43,184 nucleotides of DNA from Candidatus Bathyarchaeota archaeon (GCA_029882535.1 JAOUKM010000012.1:1-43184); one strand, 5' to 3'; positions 32,362 through 41,065 are shown, counted from the first letter of the stretch. The notes: generated by a model not told the origin, from the sequence alone. Translations and numbers: made by a program.

Positions 32362-32937
32362 TTAGGGCATTCTTTTATATAGGACATCCAGTTTCTTCAG
32401 CCTTTGCCCAAGGTTTTCGACGCCTTCGTAGATTTCTTCTTCCTTTTTTGCGCCCACACACACAATCTTGCCAGCGGAGAATATTAGGAAAACTACCTTT
32501 GGGCTTTCCATTCGGTAAATCGCGCCTGGAAACTGCTCCGGTTCGTACATGAGGTTCCCACCCACGTGAGCTCGCTCACACAATGCTTCAAGATCAACCG
32601 GTCCGCCGAGGTTTCCAGAGGCAACAATATTCTGAATCTTTATTTCAGGCTTTCCGATAATGATTATGCCAACTGCTCTTAATTCTCTGGCAACCTTCAA
32701 GATCGCCCTTCTAGCATTCCTCTCTGATTTGGCGCCGGTGCACACCATTCTTCCCGTTTTGAATAAGAGCGTACACGTTTTCGGCTTCTTCAGCCTGAAG
32801 GCGAGTCCAGGAAAAACTTTCGGTCGGTAGTCGACGTGTGGAAAAGCCTTAACTACGGCGTCTAGGTCTATTGGTTGATCAAAAGCAGCTGATGCCACGA
32901 CATTTTGAATGTGAATTTCCCTATTTTTATCTTTCAA
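32362..32937 (-). CDS. tbp: TATA-box-binding protein
   Basis: The 191-residue protein is the two-fold repeat saddle of archaeal TBP. Each half has the IQNVVASAAFDQPIDLDAVV / IQNIVASGNLGGPVDLEALC start, a GLAFRLKKPKTCTLLFKTGR / GAIYRMESPKVVFLIFSAGK middle, and VCTGAKSERNARRAILKV / VCVGAKKEEEIYEGVENL. It binds the TATA box and recruits TFB and RNA polymerase. The start is TTG 32937; the C-terminus lacks the acidic tail seen in some archaeal TBPs. TBP in an archaeal genome is essential, and this may be one of several copies. Confidence 0.97.
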   Translation of the reverse strand: MKDKNREIHIQNVVASAAFDQPIDLDAVVKAFPHVDYRPKVFPGLAFRLKKPKTCTLLFKTGRMVCTGAKSERNARRAILKVARELRAVGIIIIGKPEIKIQNIVASGNLGGPVDLEALCERAHVGGNLMYEPEQFPGAIYRMESPKVVFLIFSAGKIVCVGAKKEEEIYEGVENLGQRLKKLDVLYKRMP

Positions 32938-33152
32938 GAGGCTTCCATCCTCACGTCACTCCATGTCCCTTACGTAAGAAAACACGCGAAACGATAACTG
33001 TTTCGGTTTATCTTAAGAGGTCTTCATTGAGGTGCTACAGTATTCCGGCTGCACGCAACACTTAGATCTCAGGTCAATCACAAGCACCCTAGCCTTGCAT
33101 ACAGCTGATAGAGGGTATCGAAGAGACCGATAACCTTAAGGCTGAAATCACA

Positions 33153-33263
33153 TTGGAAAAGGCACAAATGTTAATAGACTCAGGCATGGCTTTTGAAAAC
33201 GTGACTCTACACAAGCTTTCAAGAAAAGGAATACGTGGAAACCATGTTAGAAAAATCACCTAA
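33153..33263 (+). CDS. Possible short ORF overlapping the ftr start
   Basis: The frame is open from 33093 (after TAG 33090) to TAA 33261-33263 and reads like true coding sequence (LIEGIEETDNLKAEITLEKA, then QMLIDSGMAFENVTLHKLSR). No good start precedes 33153, where a TTG follows AAGGCTGA. It overlaps the ftr start by 20 bases. It may be a 36-residue peptide, or the remnant of a longer gene whose 5' end is lost in the 305-base gap after tbp; that gap (32938-33152) otherwise holds only promoter-like AT runs. Confidence 0.3.
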   Translation: MEKAQMLIDSGMAFENVTLHKLSRKGIRGNHVRKIT

Positions 33264-34185
33264 AACAATACTAGCGGGACACTTTCTCTATGAGGATACG
33301 TTAATTGAAGACACATTTGCCGAAATGTTCGGTATGTGGGTAGGAAGGATTTTAATTACTGCGGAGAATCAGAAATGGGCTAACACAGCGGCTAAAACTG
33401 CTACTGGTTTTGCTTCCTCAATTATCATGTCTCCAGCAGAGGCTGGAATAGAAAGAGTTGTGCAGCCAGCGAATACGCCAGACGGAAGAGCGGGAGTGTT
33501 GATTCAAATTTACCACAGAACACGGTTTGACTTGAAGGCTCAGATGATTCTCAGAATTGGCCAGTGTATAATGACTTGTCCAACTACTGCGGCTTTTGAT
33601 GCGTTGCCCGAAGCGAAAAGAAGACTAAAGGTAGGGCGGAGTCTTCGTCTTTTCGGAGACGGATTTCAGAAAAAAGATGTCTTAGCGGATAGGAAAGTCT
33701 GGCGTCTTCCAGTTATGGAAGGCGAATTTATGGTGGAAGATAAGTTTGGCGCTGCAAAAGCAATTGCTGGGGGAAATTTAATAATAATGGCTCAAAACAG
33801 CACAGCAGGTTTACAGGCGGCGGAAAAGGCTGCAGAAGCTATCAATAAAAACACTAAAGAGGTGATAATGCCTTTTCCAGGAGGCATCTGCAGGGCAGGG
33901 TCTAAAGCAGGCTCGATTAATTATAAGCTTAAAGCGTCTACTAACCATCCTTTCTGTCCAAAACTTAAAGAGCTAGTGGCAGATTCGCAGGTACCTGATG
34001 GTGTCAGATGCATTTACGAAATTGTCATCAACGGGCTTGACTTGGATGTTGTGAAGAAAGCGATGGCTGAAGGGATAAAGGCGGCTGTTAAAATACCTGG
34101 CGTAGTTAGAATTTCTGCTGGAAATTACGGCGGAAAACTTGGTCCTTATCACGCTTATCTTAAAGAGGTTCTCGGATTAAGCTAA
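33244..34185 (+). CDS. ftr: Formylmethanofuran:tetrahydromethanopterin formyltransferase
   Basis: The 313-residue protein follows Ftr closely: EDTFAEMFGMWVGRILITA, TGFASSIIMSPAEAGIER, QIYHRTRFDLKAQMILRIGQ, IMTCPTTAAFDAL, and the C-terminal ISAGNYGGKLGPYHAYLKEV. It transfers the formyl group from formylmethanofuran to H4MPT, the second step of the archaeal methyl branch of CO2 reduction, or the reverse in oxidation. No fwd, mch or mtd genes are near. ATG 33244 is chosen; GTG 33235 would add three residues. It stands alone. Confidence 0.96.
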   Translation: MLEKSPKTILAGHFLYEDTLIEDTFAEMFGMWVGRILITAENQKWANTAAKTATGFASSIIMSPAEAGIERVVQPANTPDGRAGVLIQIYHRTRFDLKAQMILRIGQCIMTCPTTAAFDALPEAKRRLKVGRSLRLFGDGFQKKDVLADRKVWRLPVMEGEFMVEDKFGAAKAIAGGNLIIMAQNSTAGLQAAEKAAEAINKNTKEVIMPFPGGICRAGSKAGSINYKLKASTNHPFCPKLKELVADSQVPDGVRCIYEIVINGLDLDVVKKAMAEGIKAAVKIPGVVRISAGNYGGKLGPYHAYLKEVLGLS

Positions 34186-34300
34186 CTTAGAGCCTCCAAC
34201 TTCTCGATACTCTGCTATCTTGCTGGCAATGTTATTAAAACAACTGTAATATTACCAGAATATTTAAATGGGTTCCCTAACTGTCAACGCTCTCACTGGT

Positions 34301-35359
34301 CTAGGCTGGTTTTATGTATTCTCTACCCTTTCCTTCAAGCGAACCCACCAAAACCCTGTCATACCTTCTACCTGTGCGATTGTCAACAACGTGTTCAAGT
34401 TTTCCCTTAACCTCAATTGTCTCGCCTTTCTCTGCAAGACTGTCATAGAGTCCTTCGTAAGAAACCACTTCTTCAACGTTTACCTCGACATCTCCTTCAA
34501 CCTCAACCTCTCTAACCCCATAAACGGCAGGGAGAAACACGCTGTCTTCACAGTCGGCAACAACCGCTCTCACAGTCACCATCCCAGCGGGATGATATGC
34601 CTTGTCACCATAGCTTTCTGTCAGCTCTTCTTCCAGCTTTATGGGATGCACAGAGAAAAAAGTGTCGTCAAATATGCCAATGTTCCACTTTCGCTCATAA
34701 ATCCGCTCTGCTTCAGCTAAACTAATTGGATGATTACGTGTTTTGTTCATATACCAATTCCTAAGTTTTTCTCTTCCAAAACGTTTAACCCCAGAGTTAC
34801 CAGTCAGATGCGCTTTGGTTAAGGCGTTTTTCACTGCGTAGCTATTTTCCGCTCCATACACGGTGATGTCCATGTCAGAAAAAGCAGGATTGTGAATGTC
34901 CAGCAGTATTGAACCTGTAACGCCAAAATTATCAGCTGGAACAGCGCTTAATTTGGCTAGTAAGGACACGAAACGGGCAACTTTTCCTTGCAAAGAGTCA
35001 AGATGTGATTTCTTGAAAAGCTTTGCCAGCTTCTCATCAGGCTTAAGGTGCTTCACTACATGTTTCTGTGGAACACCAGTCATTGTAATGTTATAGGCTG
35101 AAGAGAAGAACAAGTATTGAGGATAAGCATTTTTTAAAAGGTCAAATGTTTCCAACAAGTTTGAAATCGTGTATACTCGCATTACACGCTTAAATCGGTT
35201 TTTTCCCTTCCACCATTTTCCCTTTGAGTCGGGCGAATATTTGAGATAACTAATTACACGGTCAGTGGGATGATATGGACCCACAACACAGAAGAGAAAG
35301 CCTTCTTTTGTGCTTAGAAAATCGCGATCTCTGAAGCCTCGTTCCTCCAAAATCTTCAC
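34301..35359 (-). CDS. COG1665-like nucleotidyltransferase, second copy
   Basis: The 352-residue protein has a central polymerase-beta-type motif, FGVTGSILLDIHNPAFSDMD with DITVYG, where the GS and D-x-D metal site are intact. The N-terminal 140 residues contain VVGPYHPTDRVISYLKYSPD. The C-terminal 70 residues (EEVVSYEGLYDSLAEKGETI, VKGKLEHVVD) resemble an OB-like barrel. This order matches the archaeal predicted nucleotidyltransferases of COG1665; the substrate is unknown. It starts at GTG 35359, overlapping the stop of its upstream paralogue (GTGA). The two share about the same layout but low identity, so this is an old tandem pair. Confidence 0.75.
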   Translation of the reverse strand: MKILEERGFRDRDFLSTKEGFLFCVVGPYHPTDRVISYLKYSPDSKGKWWKGKNRFKRVMRVYTISNLLETFDLLKNAYPQYLFFSSAYNITMTGVPQKHVVKHLKPDEKLAKLFKKSHLDSLQGKVARFVSLLAKLSAVPADNFGVTGSILLDIHNPAFSDMDITVYGAENSYAVKNALTKAHLTGNSGVKRFGREKLRNWYMNKTRNHPISLAEAERIYERKWNIGIFDDTFFSVHPIKLEEELTESYGDKAYHPAGMVTVRAVVADCEDSVFLPAVYGVREVEVEGDVEVNVEEVVSYEGLYDSLAEKGETIEVKGKLEHVVDNRTGRRYDRVLVGSLEGKGREYIKPA

Positions 35360-36375
35360 CCTGCTAGCACCATAAAGTCTAAGGGTTTGCCGCCTAAAAG
35401 AAGCCTAAAAAACGTGTCCCCATTTTTCCTTTGCACTTCCTCAACTTTTCCCTGCGCAATCACTGTTTCCCCTTTTCTTGCCTGTTCGCAAAATCTTCCT
35501 CGAAAAGACACAATTTCCGTCACAGTTCTTTCACATTTTCTTTCAAGCGCCTGCACGTTCTCAACAGAATAGCGACAGGGCGTAAATATGGCTTCAGAAT
35601 CATCCGAAATCACTGCCTTTATTTTCGCATAGCCAACTTTTCTGTAAACTACATCGCCGTAGTGTTCTTCGACTTCGTTCCAATTTTTTACGCATCGGAT
35701 ATAAAAGTCGCGTTGCAGAAACTTGCCTTGCAAAACTTTTCTACGCTCCGTTACCAAAAAGTCTTCAAAGGGCATTTCTGTGTCTTGTGAACGAAAATTG
35801 TAAAGAAGGCTTAGTCCCTCTTGCGTAAACGCTTTTATTGCGCTTTTTCCATTTCTCGTCACCGATTTTAATGTCCTGTAGATTTCGCGGCAGTTTTTCT
35901 CTCCATAGACTATCAGGTCTATATCTGATTTGGGTGTATGCAACTGTGCTAGAAGAGAGCCAGAGATGCCGAGCTTATTCGAAGGAACATCTGAGTGGAT
36001 ATGCAACAACTCAGCAAACTGCAAAGCATCTTCTTCTAACTGGTCTAACTGGTGACTATTACGAAGTTCCTGTAGACGATTGACTGGATTATAATAATTT
36101 CTTATGTCTTTTTTAGGGACTTTGCAAAGGCGTTCATCAAAAACGAGATCAAAGACTAAATAGCGGGGAAACCGTTCTTCGAGAAGCTCGTAACGTTCGG
36201 AAAGAGCGTAAATCTTTCTATAAGCAATGCCTCTTCGTTTTCGGTTTCCATGAGGGTCTGGAATGAAACGGGGAAAAGCAACTATTTTGTCTGGAGGATG
36301 AACTAAACCCTTAACGTCAAAAATCCACTTTTTCCTTGTTTGGATTAAGTCACCTTCTCTAGATCTTACTTCCAA
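35356..36375 (-). CDS. COG1665-like nucleotidyltransferase, first copy
   Basis: The 339-residue paralogue of the next gene has the same parts in the same order: GLVHPPDKIVAFPRFIPDPH near the N-terminus, the catalytic GISGSLLAQLHTPKSDIDLI with VYG, and the C-terminal EIVSFRGRFCEQARKGETVI with AQGKVEEVQR. The GS...SDID signature is complete, so it should bind nucleotide and metal. The conserved PPD-x-VxxFPRxxPDP region is shared with the paralogue's PTD-x-VISYLKYSPD. They are translationally coupled and may act as a heterodimer. Start GTG or TTG near 36375 is uncertain. Confidence 0.75.
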   Translation of the reverse strand: MEVRSREGDLIQTRKKWIFDVKGLVHPPDKIVAFPRFIPDPHGNRKRRGIAYRKIYALSERYELLEERFPRYLVFDLVFDERLCKVPKKDIRNYYNPVNRLQELRNSHQLDQLEEDALQFAELLHIHSDVPSNKLGISGSLLAQLHTPKSDIDLIVYGEKNCREIYRTLKSVTRNGKSAIKAFTQEGLSLLYNFRSQDTEMPFEDFLVTERRKVLQGKFLQRDFYIRCVKNWNEVEEHYGDVVYRKVGYAKIKAVISDDSEAIFTPCRYSVENVQALERKCERTVTEIVSFRGRFCEQARKGETVIAQGKVEEVQRKNGDTFFRLLLGGKPLDFMVLAG

Positions 36376-36403
36376 GAATTATCCCTTTAACAATGCAAGA
36401 AAA

Positions 36404-37165
36404 TTAGTATTTTTGGCTTTCCATTTTTGTTTGAAGAAAATCAACAGCTAATACTCTAGTACCTCTTCTTTTCAGAGCCAAAAGAACTGCTGTACCTATG
36501 ATAGCCCCTGCAAGACAGTTCAGAAAATCTGCTATAGCATAGTATAAAGTAAGTGGCGCCCAAAATGGATACATCTCGGGTGTTCCCCAACCCAGAATCC
36601 AAACAGCAATGTTATTGCTAGTGGCAACTTCTCCACCAATTCGAGCAATCCAAGCTAAGCACCAGAGAGCTATGGGTAACCTCTTTTCGTCTCTTGTCCG
36701 TATCGAGTCAATCAGCCATTTACGTATTGGAGGTGTTGCAATCAGAATCAGCGCAAGCCAGGATTGCCACGTTATAATAGGCATGGCTTCATACCAAGCA
36801 AATGGATGTGCAAACCAAACGATCATTTCCAATCCGAAGATTAGCGTCGCTTCTTTCCATCGATTGAATAGGACAAGTCCGCTCATCAAAGCTCCTAATG
36901 TAGGACTCAGAAAAGTGAATAAGCCTATTGATGTTGCAGGATTTACGAAGGGAACTAGCCAGCCAAAAATAAAACCAGAAATAGTGCCCCACAGAGGACC
37001 CAGAAGCGGTGCCGTAAGACTGGAGAAAAGAATACTCGATAAAGTGATTTGTGCAGGCGTTCCAAAAATGGGGTAAACAGGTACAATTGCAGTCCCCAAC
37101 ATTAACGCGACCCAAATTGATATAAGCGCAATAAAAACTGCATTTGTAACATATTTTCTGTTCAT
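36404..37165 (-). CDS. ECF transporter S-component-like membrane protein
   Basis: The 253-residue protein has about six hydrophobic helices. The N-terminus (VTNAVFIALISIWVALMLGT) and the G/P-rich middle (LLGPLWGTISGFIFGWLVPF, LGALMSGLVLFNRW) resemble ECF S components of the QueT/HmpT-like group. The substrate cannot be read from the sequence. The start is ATG 37165, four bases after AGGTGGAG; the frame is open to 37174. It diverges from the CitG-like gene with 92 bases between the two starts. It may use the EcfA1-A2-T core at 19518-21963. Confidence 0.75.
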   Translation of the reverse strand: MNRKYVTNAVFIALISIWVALMLGTAIVPVYPIFGTPAQITLSSILFSSLTAPLLGPLWGTISGFIFGWLVPFVNPATSIGLFTFLSPTLGALMSGLVLFNRWKEATLIFGLEMIVWFAHPFAWYEAMPIITWQSWLALILIATPPIRKWLIDSIRTRDEKRLPIALWCLAWIARIGGEVATSNNIAVWILGWGTPEMYPFWAPLTLYYAIADFLNCLAGAIIGTAVLLALKRRGTRVLAVDFLQTKMESQKY

Positions 37166-37257
37166 TTTCTCCACCTGTGTAGTTTTGTAAATTGCTGTGT
37201 ACTTTTTTACACAACGTTAATAAAACTTCTTCTCCATGTCTTAAAAGAGGTAGTCTT

Positions 37258-38214
37258 TTGCACCAAGATGTGCGCAGAACAGCAAAGCATGTTTCCAGCT
37301 GCCTCCAATTAGCCATCCTTTTAGAAGTTAGCGCACACAAGCCTGGCAACGTTAGCAGAACAGCAGATTTTCAGAATACCCAGTATGAACATTTTTTGGC
37401 TTCTGCAGTAGCTGTCGAACCCAGTTTTGCACGCGCTGCTGAGCGGGGTATCATGTTTTCTGCAGGAAAAATTGACTTAAATGAGATAGGTGTTGGAGAA
37501 ATCATAAAGGATGCAGTGGTAAACATCGATGCTTGGCAACACGGAGGCAACACGTTGCTGGGCGCGATTCTTTTGCTTTCTCCGATCGCTGCTGCAGCCG
37601 GAATGACATTGACGGAGGGCGAAGAGTTTTCCTTTTCCAAACTAAGAGAGAACATAAAATTGGTCGTAGAGTCTACCACGCCCTCGGATGCTGTAGCTGT
37701 TTATGAAGCAATTAACATAGCTAATCCTAATGGTTTGGTTGATAAGGCTCCAACTCTAGATGTGAACGACCCAAGCTCGAAAAAGAAAATCCTCGAAGAA
37801 AATGTGACCCTCTATGAAGTTTTCAAAATTTCCGCGCCTTACGACTCAATTTCAAAGGAATGGGTGGAAAACTATCACATAACTTTTGAAACGGGTTTAC
37901 GTTATTTCACTCAGCAACTCAAGGAAACAAACAATCTAAACAGTGCAATAGTTCACGCGTTCCTTAAGGTTCTTTCAACAGTTCCTGACACCCTTATTGC
38001 TCGAAAGGCTGGCTTGGATAAGGCGAAAGAGATCTCTGAGAGGGCGGGAGAAGTATTAAGATTAGGTGGTTTAACAACGTCCTTTGGTAGAAAAAAGCTT
38101 TCTGTCTTCGATAGAGAATTGCGTGGACCAACTAATCAGCATAATCCAGGAACAACTGCAGACATTATAGCCGCGGTTCTAGCCGTAAGCGTTCTGAACG
38201 GTTATCGTCCATAA
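37258..38214 (+). CDS. CitG/MdcB-like triphosphoribosyl-dephospho-CoA synthase family protein
   Basis: The 318-residue protein has the family hallmarks: LQLAILLEVSAHKPGNVSRT, YEHFLASAVAVEPSFARAAE, VNIDAWQHGGNTLLGAILLL and PTNQHNPGTTADIIAAVLAV. The helical ATP- and CoA-binding scaffold seems complete. In bacteria the family makes the citrate lyase or malonate decarboxylase prosthetic group; archaeal members (COG1767) have no citrate lyase partner, so the substrate is unknown. TTG 37258 is chosen because AGAGGTAG lies 4-5 bases upstream and similarity begins there; the open frame from 37192 has no similarity before it. It diverges from the S component, which may supply a cofactor precursor. Confidence 0.8.
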   Translation: MHQDVRRTAKHVSSCLQLAILLEVSAHKPGNVSRTADFQNTQYEHFLASAVAVEPSFARAAERGIMFSAGKIDLNEIGVGEIIKDAVVNIDAWQHGGNTLLGAILLLSPIAAAAGMTLTEGEEFSFSKLRENIKLVVESTTPSDAVAVYEAINIANPNGLVDKAPTLDVNDPSSKKKILEENVTLYEVFKISAPYDSISKEWVENYHITFETGLRYFTQQLKETNNLNSAIVHAFLKVLSTVPDTLIARKAGLDKAKEISERAGEVLRLGGLTTSFGRKKLSVFDRELRGPTNQHNPGTTADIIAAVLAVSVLNGYRP

Positions 38215-38221
38215 AGCCGTT

Positions 38222-38479
38222 TTATGCACGCATGGACATACTATCTTTGTTTTCTTCTATTCTTTCCCATCCTGCTGCTGCCAAAGTTCCATCTAAGTTT
38301 TCAGAAAATTTCCTTTTTTCCTTAATTCCACACCGTAAACATTCCCTTTCAGAGAACACATATTTTCGGATTTCTTTTTTTATTCCTAGAACAAAGCCTG
38401 GCTCTTTCCAAGTAATAAGCACTTGTTTTCCATAGTTTTTCCATTTGTGTAGTCCTAATTTGCACCATAGGCTAGGCAA
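38222..38479 (-). CDS. Small zinc-binding protein, function unknown
   Basis: An 85-residue protein beginning MPSLWCKLGLHKWKNYGKQV with a CxxxxHxW element, later ERECLRCGIKEKRKF with CxxC. Cys6, His11 and the CLRC pair probably bind one zinc. This pattern is seen in small archaeal and phage proteins of DUF1660 type, but the match is loose. The start is TTG 38479 with GAGGATG upstream. It ends 8 bases from the end of the CitG-like gene on the other strand. Confidence 0.6.
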   Translation of the reverse strand: MPSLWCKLGLHKWKNYGKQVLITWKEPGFVLGIKKEIRKYVFSERECLRCGIKEKRKFSENLDGTLAAAGWERIEENKDSMSMRA

Positions 38480-38626
38480 TTACTGCATCCTCAATTTACA
38501 TGAGATTTTGGTCGAATAAAAACTCTTGTTGCGTTTTTTATAATTACTTTTTCGTGAAGTTTGCGGAGATGCCCTCACCACGAAACTCTTTTAATTTGAG
38601 ACAGTTCTTTTAGATGCATCAACAAC

Positions 38627-39160
38627 GTGGATGCCACTATGACTGTTATTGCAGTGATTGGAAGAAAAAATTCAGGCAAAACAACAACAATAGAGGCTCT
38701 AGTTAAAGGCTTAACAAAACGAGGATGCCGTGTTGCCACTATAAAACATGTTTCTGAACCAAGCTTCACAATGGATGTTGAGGGAAAAGACACGTGGCGG
38801 CATGCGCAGGCAGGAGCACAAACAGTGGTGGTAGTTGCGCCTGGAGAATTGGGATTCATAAAGAAAGTTGACACGACAAATTTGAGTCTTCAAGAAATTA
38901 TCAGAAACTGCCAAAACGACACAGACATGGTTGTCCTTGAGGGTTTTAGAAATCTGGTTGAACATGAGCCAACAGTACTTAAAATAGTAGCTATCAAAAC
39001 TTTTGAGGAGGCTGTGGAAGCATCAAAGCGTTTCAAACCAATAATTGCATTTACAAGTTCTGCAGTTTTGACCGCAAAAAGGTTAAGCATACCTGTTGTA
39101 GACGTTCTAAAAGAACCTGAAAAACTTGTGGAAATTGTTGAGAGAAAAATTAGGCTTTAA
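38627..39160 (+). CDS. mobB: Molybdopterin-guanine dinucleotide biosynthesis protein MobB
   Basis: The 177-residue protein has a P-loop VIGRKNSGKTTTIEALVKGL, a TIKHVSEPSFTMDVEGKDTW region with the family's DxxGKDTxR, a Gly-rich AGAQTVVVVAPGE loop and a switch MVVLEGFRN. MobB binds GTP and helps MobA attach GMP to molybdopterin. A Mo- or W-enzyme such as formylmethanofuran dehydrogenase would need it; none is in the window. GTG 38627 is the first start; ATG 38639 leaves a tight start at the P-loop strand. Confidence 0.92.
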   Translation: MDATMTVIAVIGRKNSGKTTTIEALVKGLTKRGCRVATIKHVSEPSFTMDVEGKDTWRHAQAGAQTVVVVAPGELGFIKKVDTTNLSLQEIIRNCQNDTDMVVLEGFRNLVEHEPTVLKIVAIKTFEEAVEASKRFKPIIAFTSSAVLTAKRLSIPVVDVLKEPEKLVEIVERKIRL

Positions 39161-39239
39161 GAGACAAGTGGAGATATCTCCACTATTTCCCGCAAATCCC
39201 ATCTTTTTTGTGTGAAGATCTCTTCTCAGAAACACAATG

Positions 39240-40295
39240 TCAACTACTTAGCCCACGATTTCGAAGACGCTCATGTTCCCAAGCCTCGAAGTCAGCGGGA
39301 GGATTGACAATCTCGCTTTCAGGCTTCTTCTCCAGTCTCGCTACACCATTTGGGCATCCTGTGACGCATAAGCCACAGCCAATGCACTTCTCGCGATCCA
39401 CAGCTGACACTCCTCCTCCGTCTGAGATGGCGTGTACCTGGCATCTCTTCCTACATATTCCGCATCCTAGACACTCGTTAGGGTCAATTACGGCATAATA
39501 GTTGGCGTAGGCCACTGAATTCTCAATGCCCCAATCAGTTATTCCTCTGAGAATGCCGCAGCAACACCCACAACAATTACAGACATAGCCGAGCCCTTTC
39601 ATCACGTTGCTAACCGTATGCACAAGGCCCATCTCCTCTGCCTTATCGAGAAAAGCCAGTGCTTCCTCCTTCGAAATATCATCCTCACTCGGTTGTCTCT
39701 CGGCTGAAGAGAAGCTAAGGCAAGTCCTCAAGGGAAAGTCACACCTACGACCAATGTGATCCTGTTGCACTCTGCAGATGCAGTCACTCAAACGAAATGT
39801 TTTGGAGCTCAAGAGAATCGCTTTCACGTCGTCATACGGGAGAATCCATTCAGACTTGATTGCCTTCTGAGCCGGGACAACACGGTGCAGAGCTGGTTGT
39901 GGCTTCATAATTCCAACAGCTCCACCATTTGCCAAGTACTCTTCGACCAAGTGAGCTAACTCGTGATCCATACTTTCCCGCTGTGATTCGTAGATGCCCA
40001 CGACAAAAGGTGCCAGCCTAAAGAATAGCTTATCACCTTCTTTACAGCTCCACAAAAGTCCTCGTTTCGCCATCTTCCCCAACCGTGCTTCTGCATCTTC
40101 AGATGAAAGCCCAATGCGCTCAACAACAACCTCAAGTGACTCCATAGAGCTAGTTAGCTGACTTGCCACTGAAGCCTCCTGAGGGGAGAATATCTTCTTC
40201 AGAACTCTTATCTCCACGTTTGAAGGGGTTCTGGGAAAGCCGTTGGGAAGTTTGTTCAAAGCTTCCGCAAGTTGCTCAAAAACCTGATTGCTCAA
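39240..40295 (-). CDS. 4Fe-4S protein with N-terminal winged-helix region
   Basis: The 351-residue protein begins with about 100 helical residues resembling a winged helix (LTSSMESLEVVVERIGLSSE, DAEARLGKMAKRGLLW). A second Cys-rich part follows (LSDCICRVQQDHIGRRCDF and YVCNCCGCCCGILRGI). At the end are two ferredoxin-type clusters (NECLGCGICRKRCQVHA and EKCIGCGLCVTGCPNGVA). The CNCCGCCC run, with five Cys, resembles clusters in CoB-CoM heterodisulfide reductase relatives and methyltransferase-associated proteins. It may be a redox-sensing or electron-transfer protein. TTG 40295 is the start, with GGAGCGG upstream. No partner gene is adjacent. Confidence 0.82.
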   Translation of the reverse strand: MSNQVFEQLAEALNKLPNGFPRTPSNVEIRVLKKIFSPQEASVASQLTSSMESLEVVVERIGLSSEDAEARLGKMAKRGLLWSCKEGDKLFFRLAPFVVGIYESQRESMDHELAHLVEEYLANGGAVGIMKPQPALHRVVPAQKAIKSEWILPYDDVKAILLSSKTFRLSDCICRVQQDHIGRRCDFPLRTCLSFSSAERQPSEDDISKEEALAFLDKAEEMGLVHTVSNVMKGLGYVCNCCGCCCGILRGITDWGIENSVAYANYYAVIDPNECLGCGICRKRCQVHAISDGGGVSAVDREKCIGCGLCVTGCPNGVARLEKKPESEIVNPPADFEAWEHERLRNRGLSS

Positions 40296-40403
40296 TATAT
40301 CCGCTCCATCAGAAGTTATCGTACATCGAGCCTATTTAATGCTGACTCACAGCTTGCATGGGATTTGAACCCCGAACCCAACATTTCTTCTACAGATCTG
40401 TAA

Positions 40404-40997
40404 TCAGAGGTATTTTTTTGTAACTTCTTCTGCTCTACATTCTTCAAATGCGAAAATCCTAACTTTTGATCCGATGTTTTCTCCCCAGCTCCACTGCTTA
40501 TACATCTGGGGCTCATTCCATCTCCTTTCTGAAGGATCAACATGAATCCATTCACCCATAAATTTGACCTCCGCCCATGCGTGTTTGCCAGTCCAGACAA
40601 GACCGCTACAATCAGCAGCGACAACCAATCTGCACTCATAACCATGAGCCAAACAAGCGGCAACATAAAGAATACTGAATTCCCCACATCTTCCTTTGCC
40701 AAATTCTTTAATCTCAAGCGGATCTGTATGTCTTTGCTCTTGTGGAAAACTTTCATTGAAAGGCACGAAGTCAAGGTTTCCACGTACCCAATCGCAGATC
40801 TCTGTGAAATTGTAGTCTCTTATGAACCAACTTCTCACTATGACTTTCTTTGATGGGTCATTACAATTGTTCATTATTTCTAAGTAATAGTTCTCGTATG
40901 CCATTGGTTGGAGATATAGAACATAGACAGCTAGAACGCTAAGTATGACAGAGAATACAATCAGAATGATTGCGATTATTTGATGTAGTTTTCTCAT
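40404..40997 (-). CDS. Membrane-anchored transglutaminase-like protein
   Basis: The 197-residue protein has one N-terminal membrane segment (IIAIILIVFSVILSVLAVYV) and an outside domain with the catalytic triad pattern of papain-fold transglutaminase-like enzymes. Cys is in KGRCGEFSILYVAACLAHG, His in GKHAWAEVKF and Asp in WIHVDPSE. RCGEFSxLYxAxCxAxG is particularly close to peptide:N-glycanase-like (PNGase-type) relatives. It could act on cell-surface glycoproteins or peptides, which fits the glycosylated surface proteins nearby; this is inference. ATG 40997 has no clear ribosome site, so the mRNA may be leaderless. Confidence 0.85.
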   Translation of the reverse strand: MRKLHQIIAIILIVFSVILSVLAVYVLYLQPMAYENYYLEIMNNCNDPSKKVIVRSWFIRDYNFTEICDWVRGNLDFVPFNESFPQEQRHTDPLEIKEFGKGRCGEFSILYVAACLAHGYECRLVVAADCSGLVWTGKHAWAEVKFMGEWIHVDPSERRWNEPQMYKQWSWGENIGSKVRIFAFEECRAEEVTKKYL

Positions 40998-41065
40998 TCT
41001 GGTTAGTACCTATTCTTTGGTTCCAGAAAATTCTTTCGTGCACATCGGAATGCTCGTGGCAAGAG

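Noticed and set aside
40345-40385. tRNA T-arm-like text on the minus strand (GGGGTTCAAATCCC)
   Set aside because: No acceptor, D or anticodon arm can be drawn around it, and it lacks a full T stem. Probably chance, though a tRNA-derived attachment remnant cannot be excluded.
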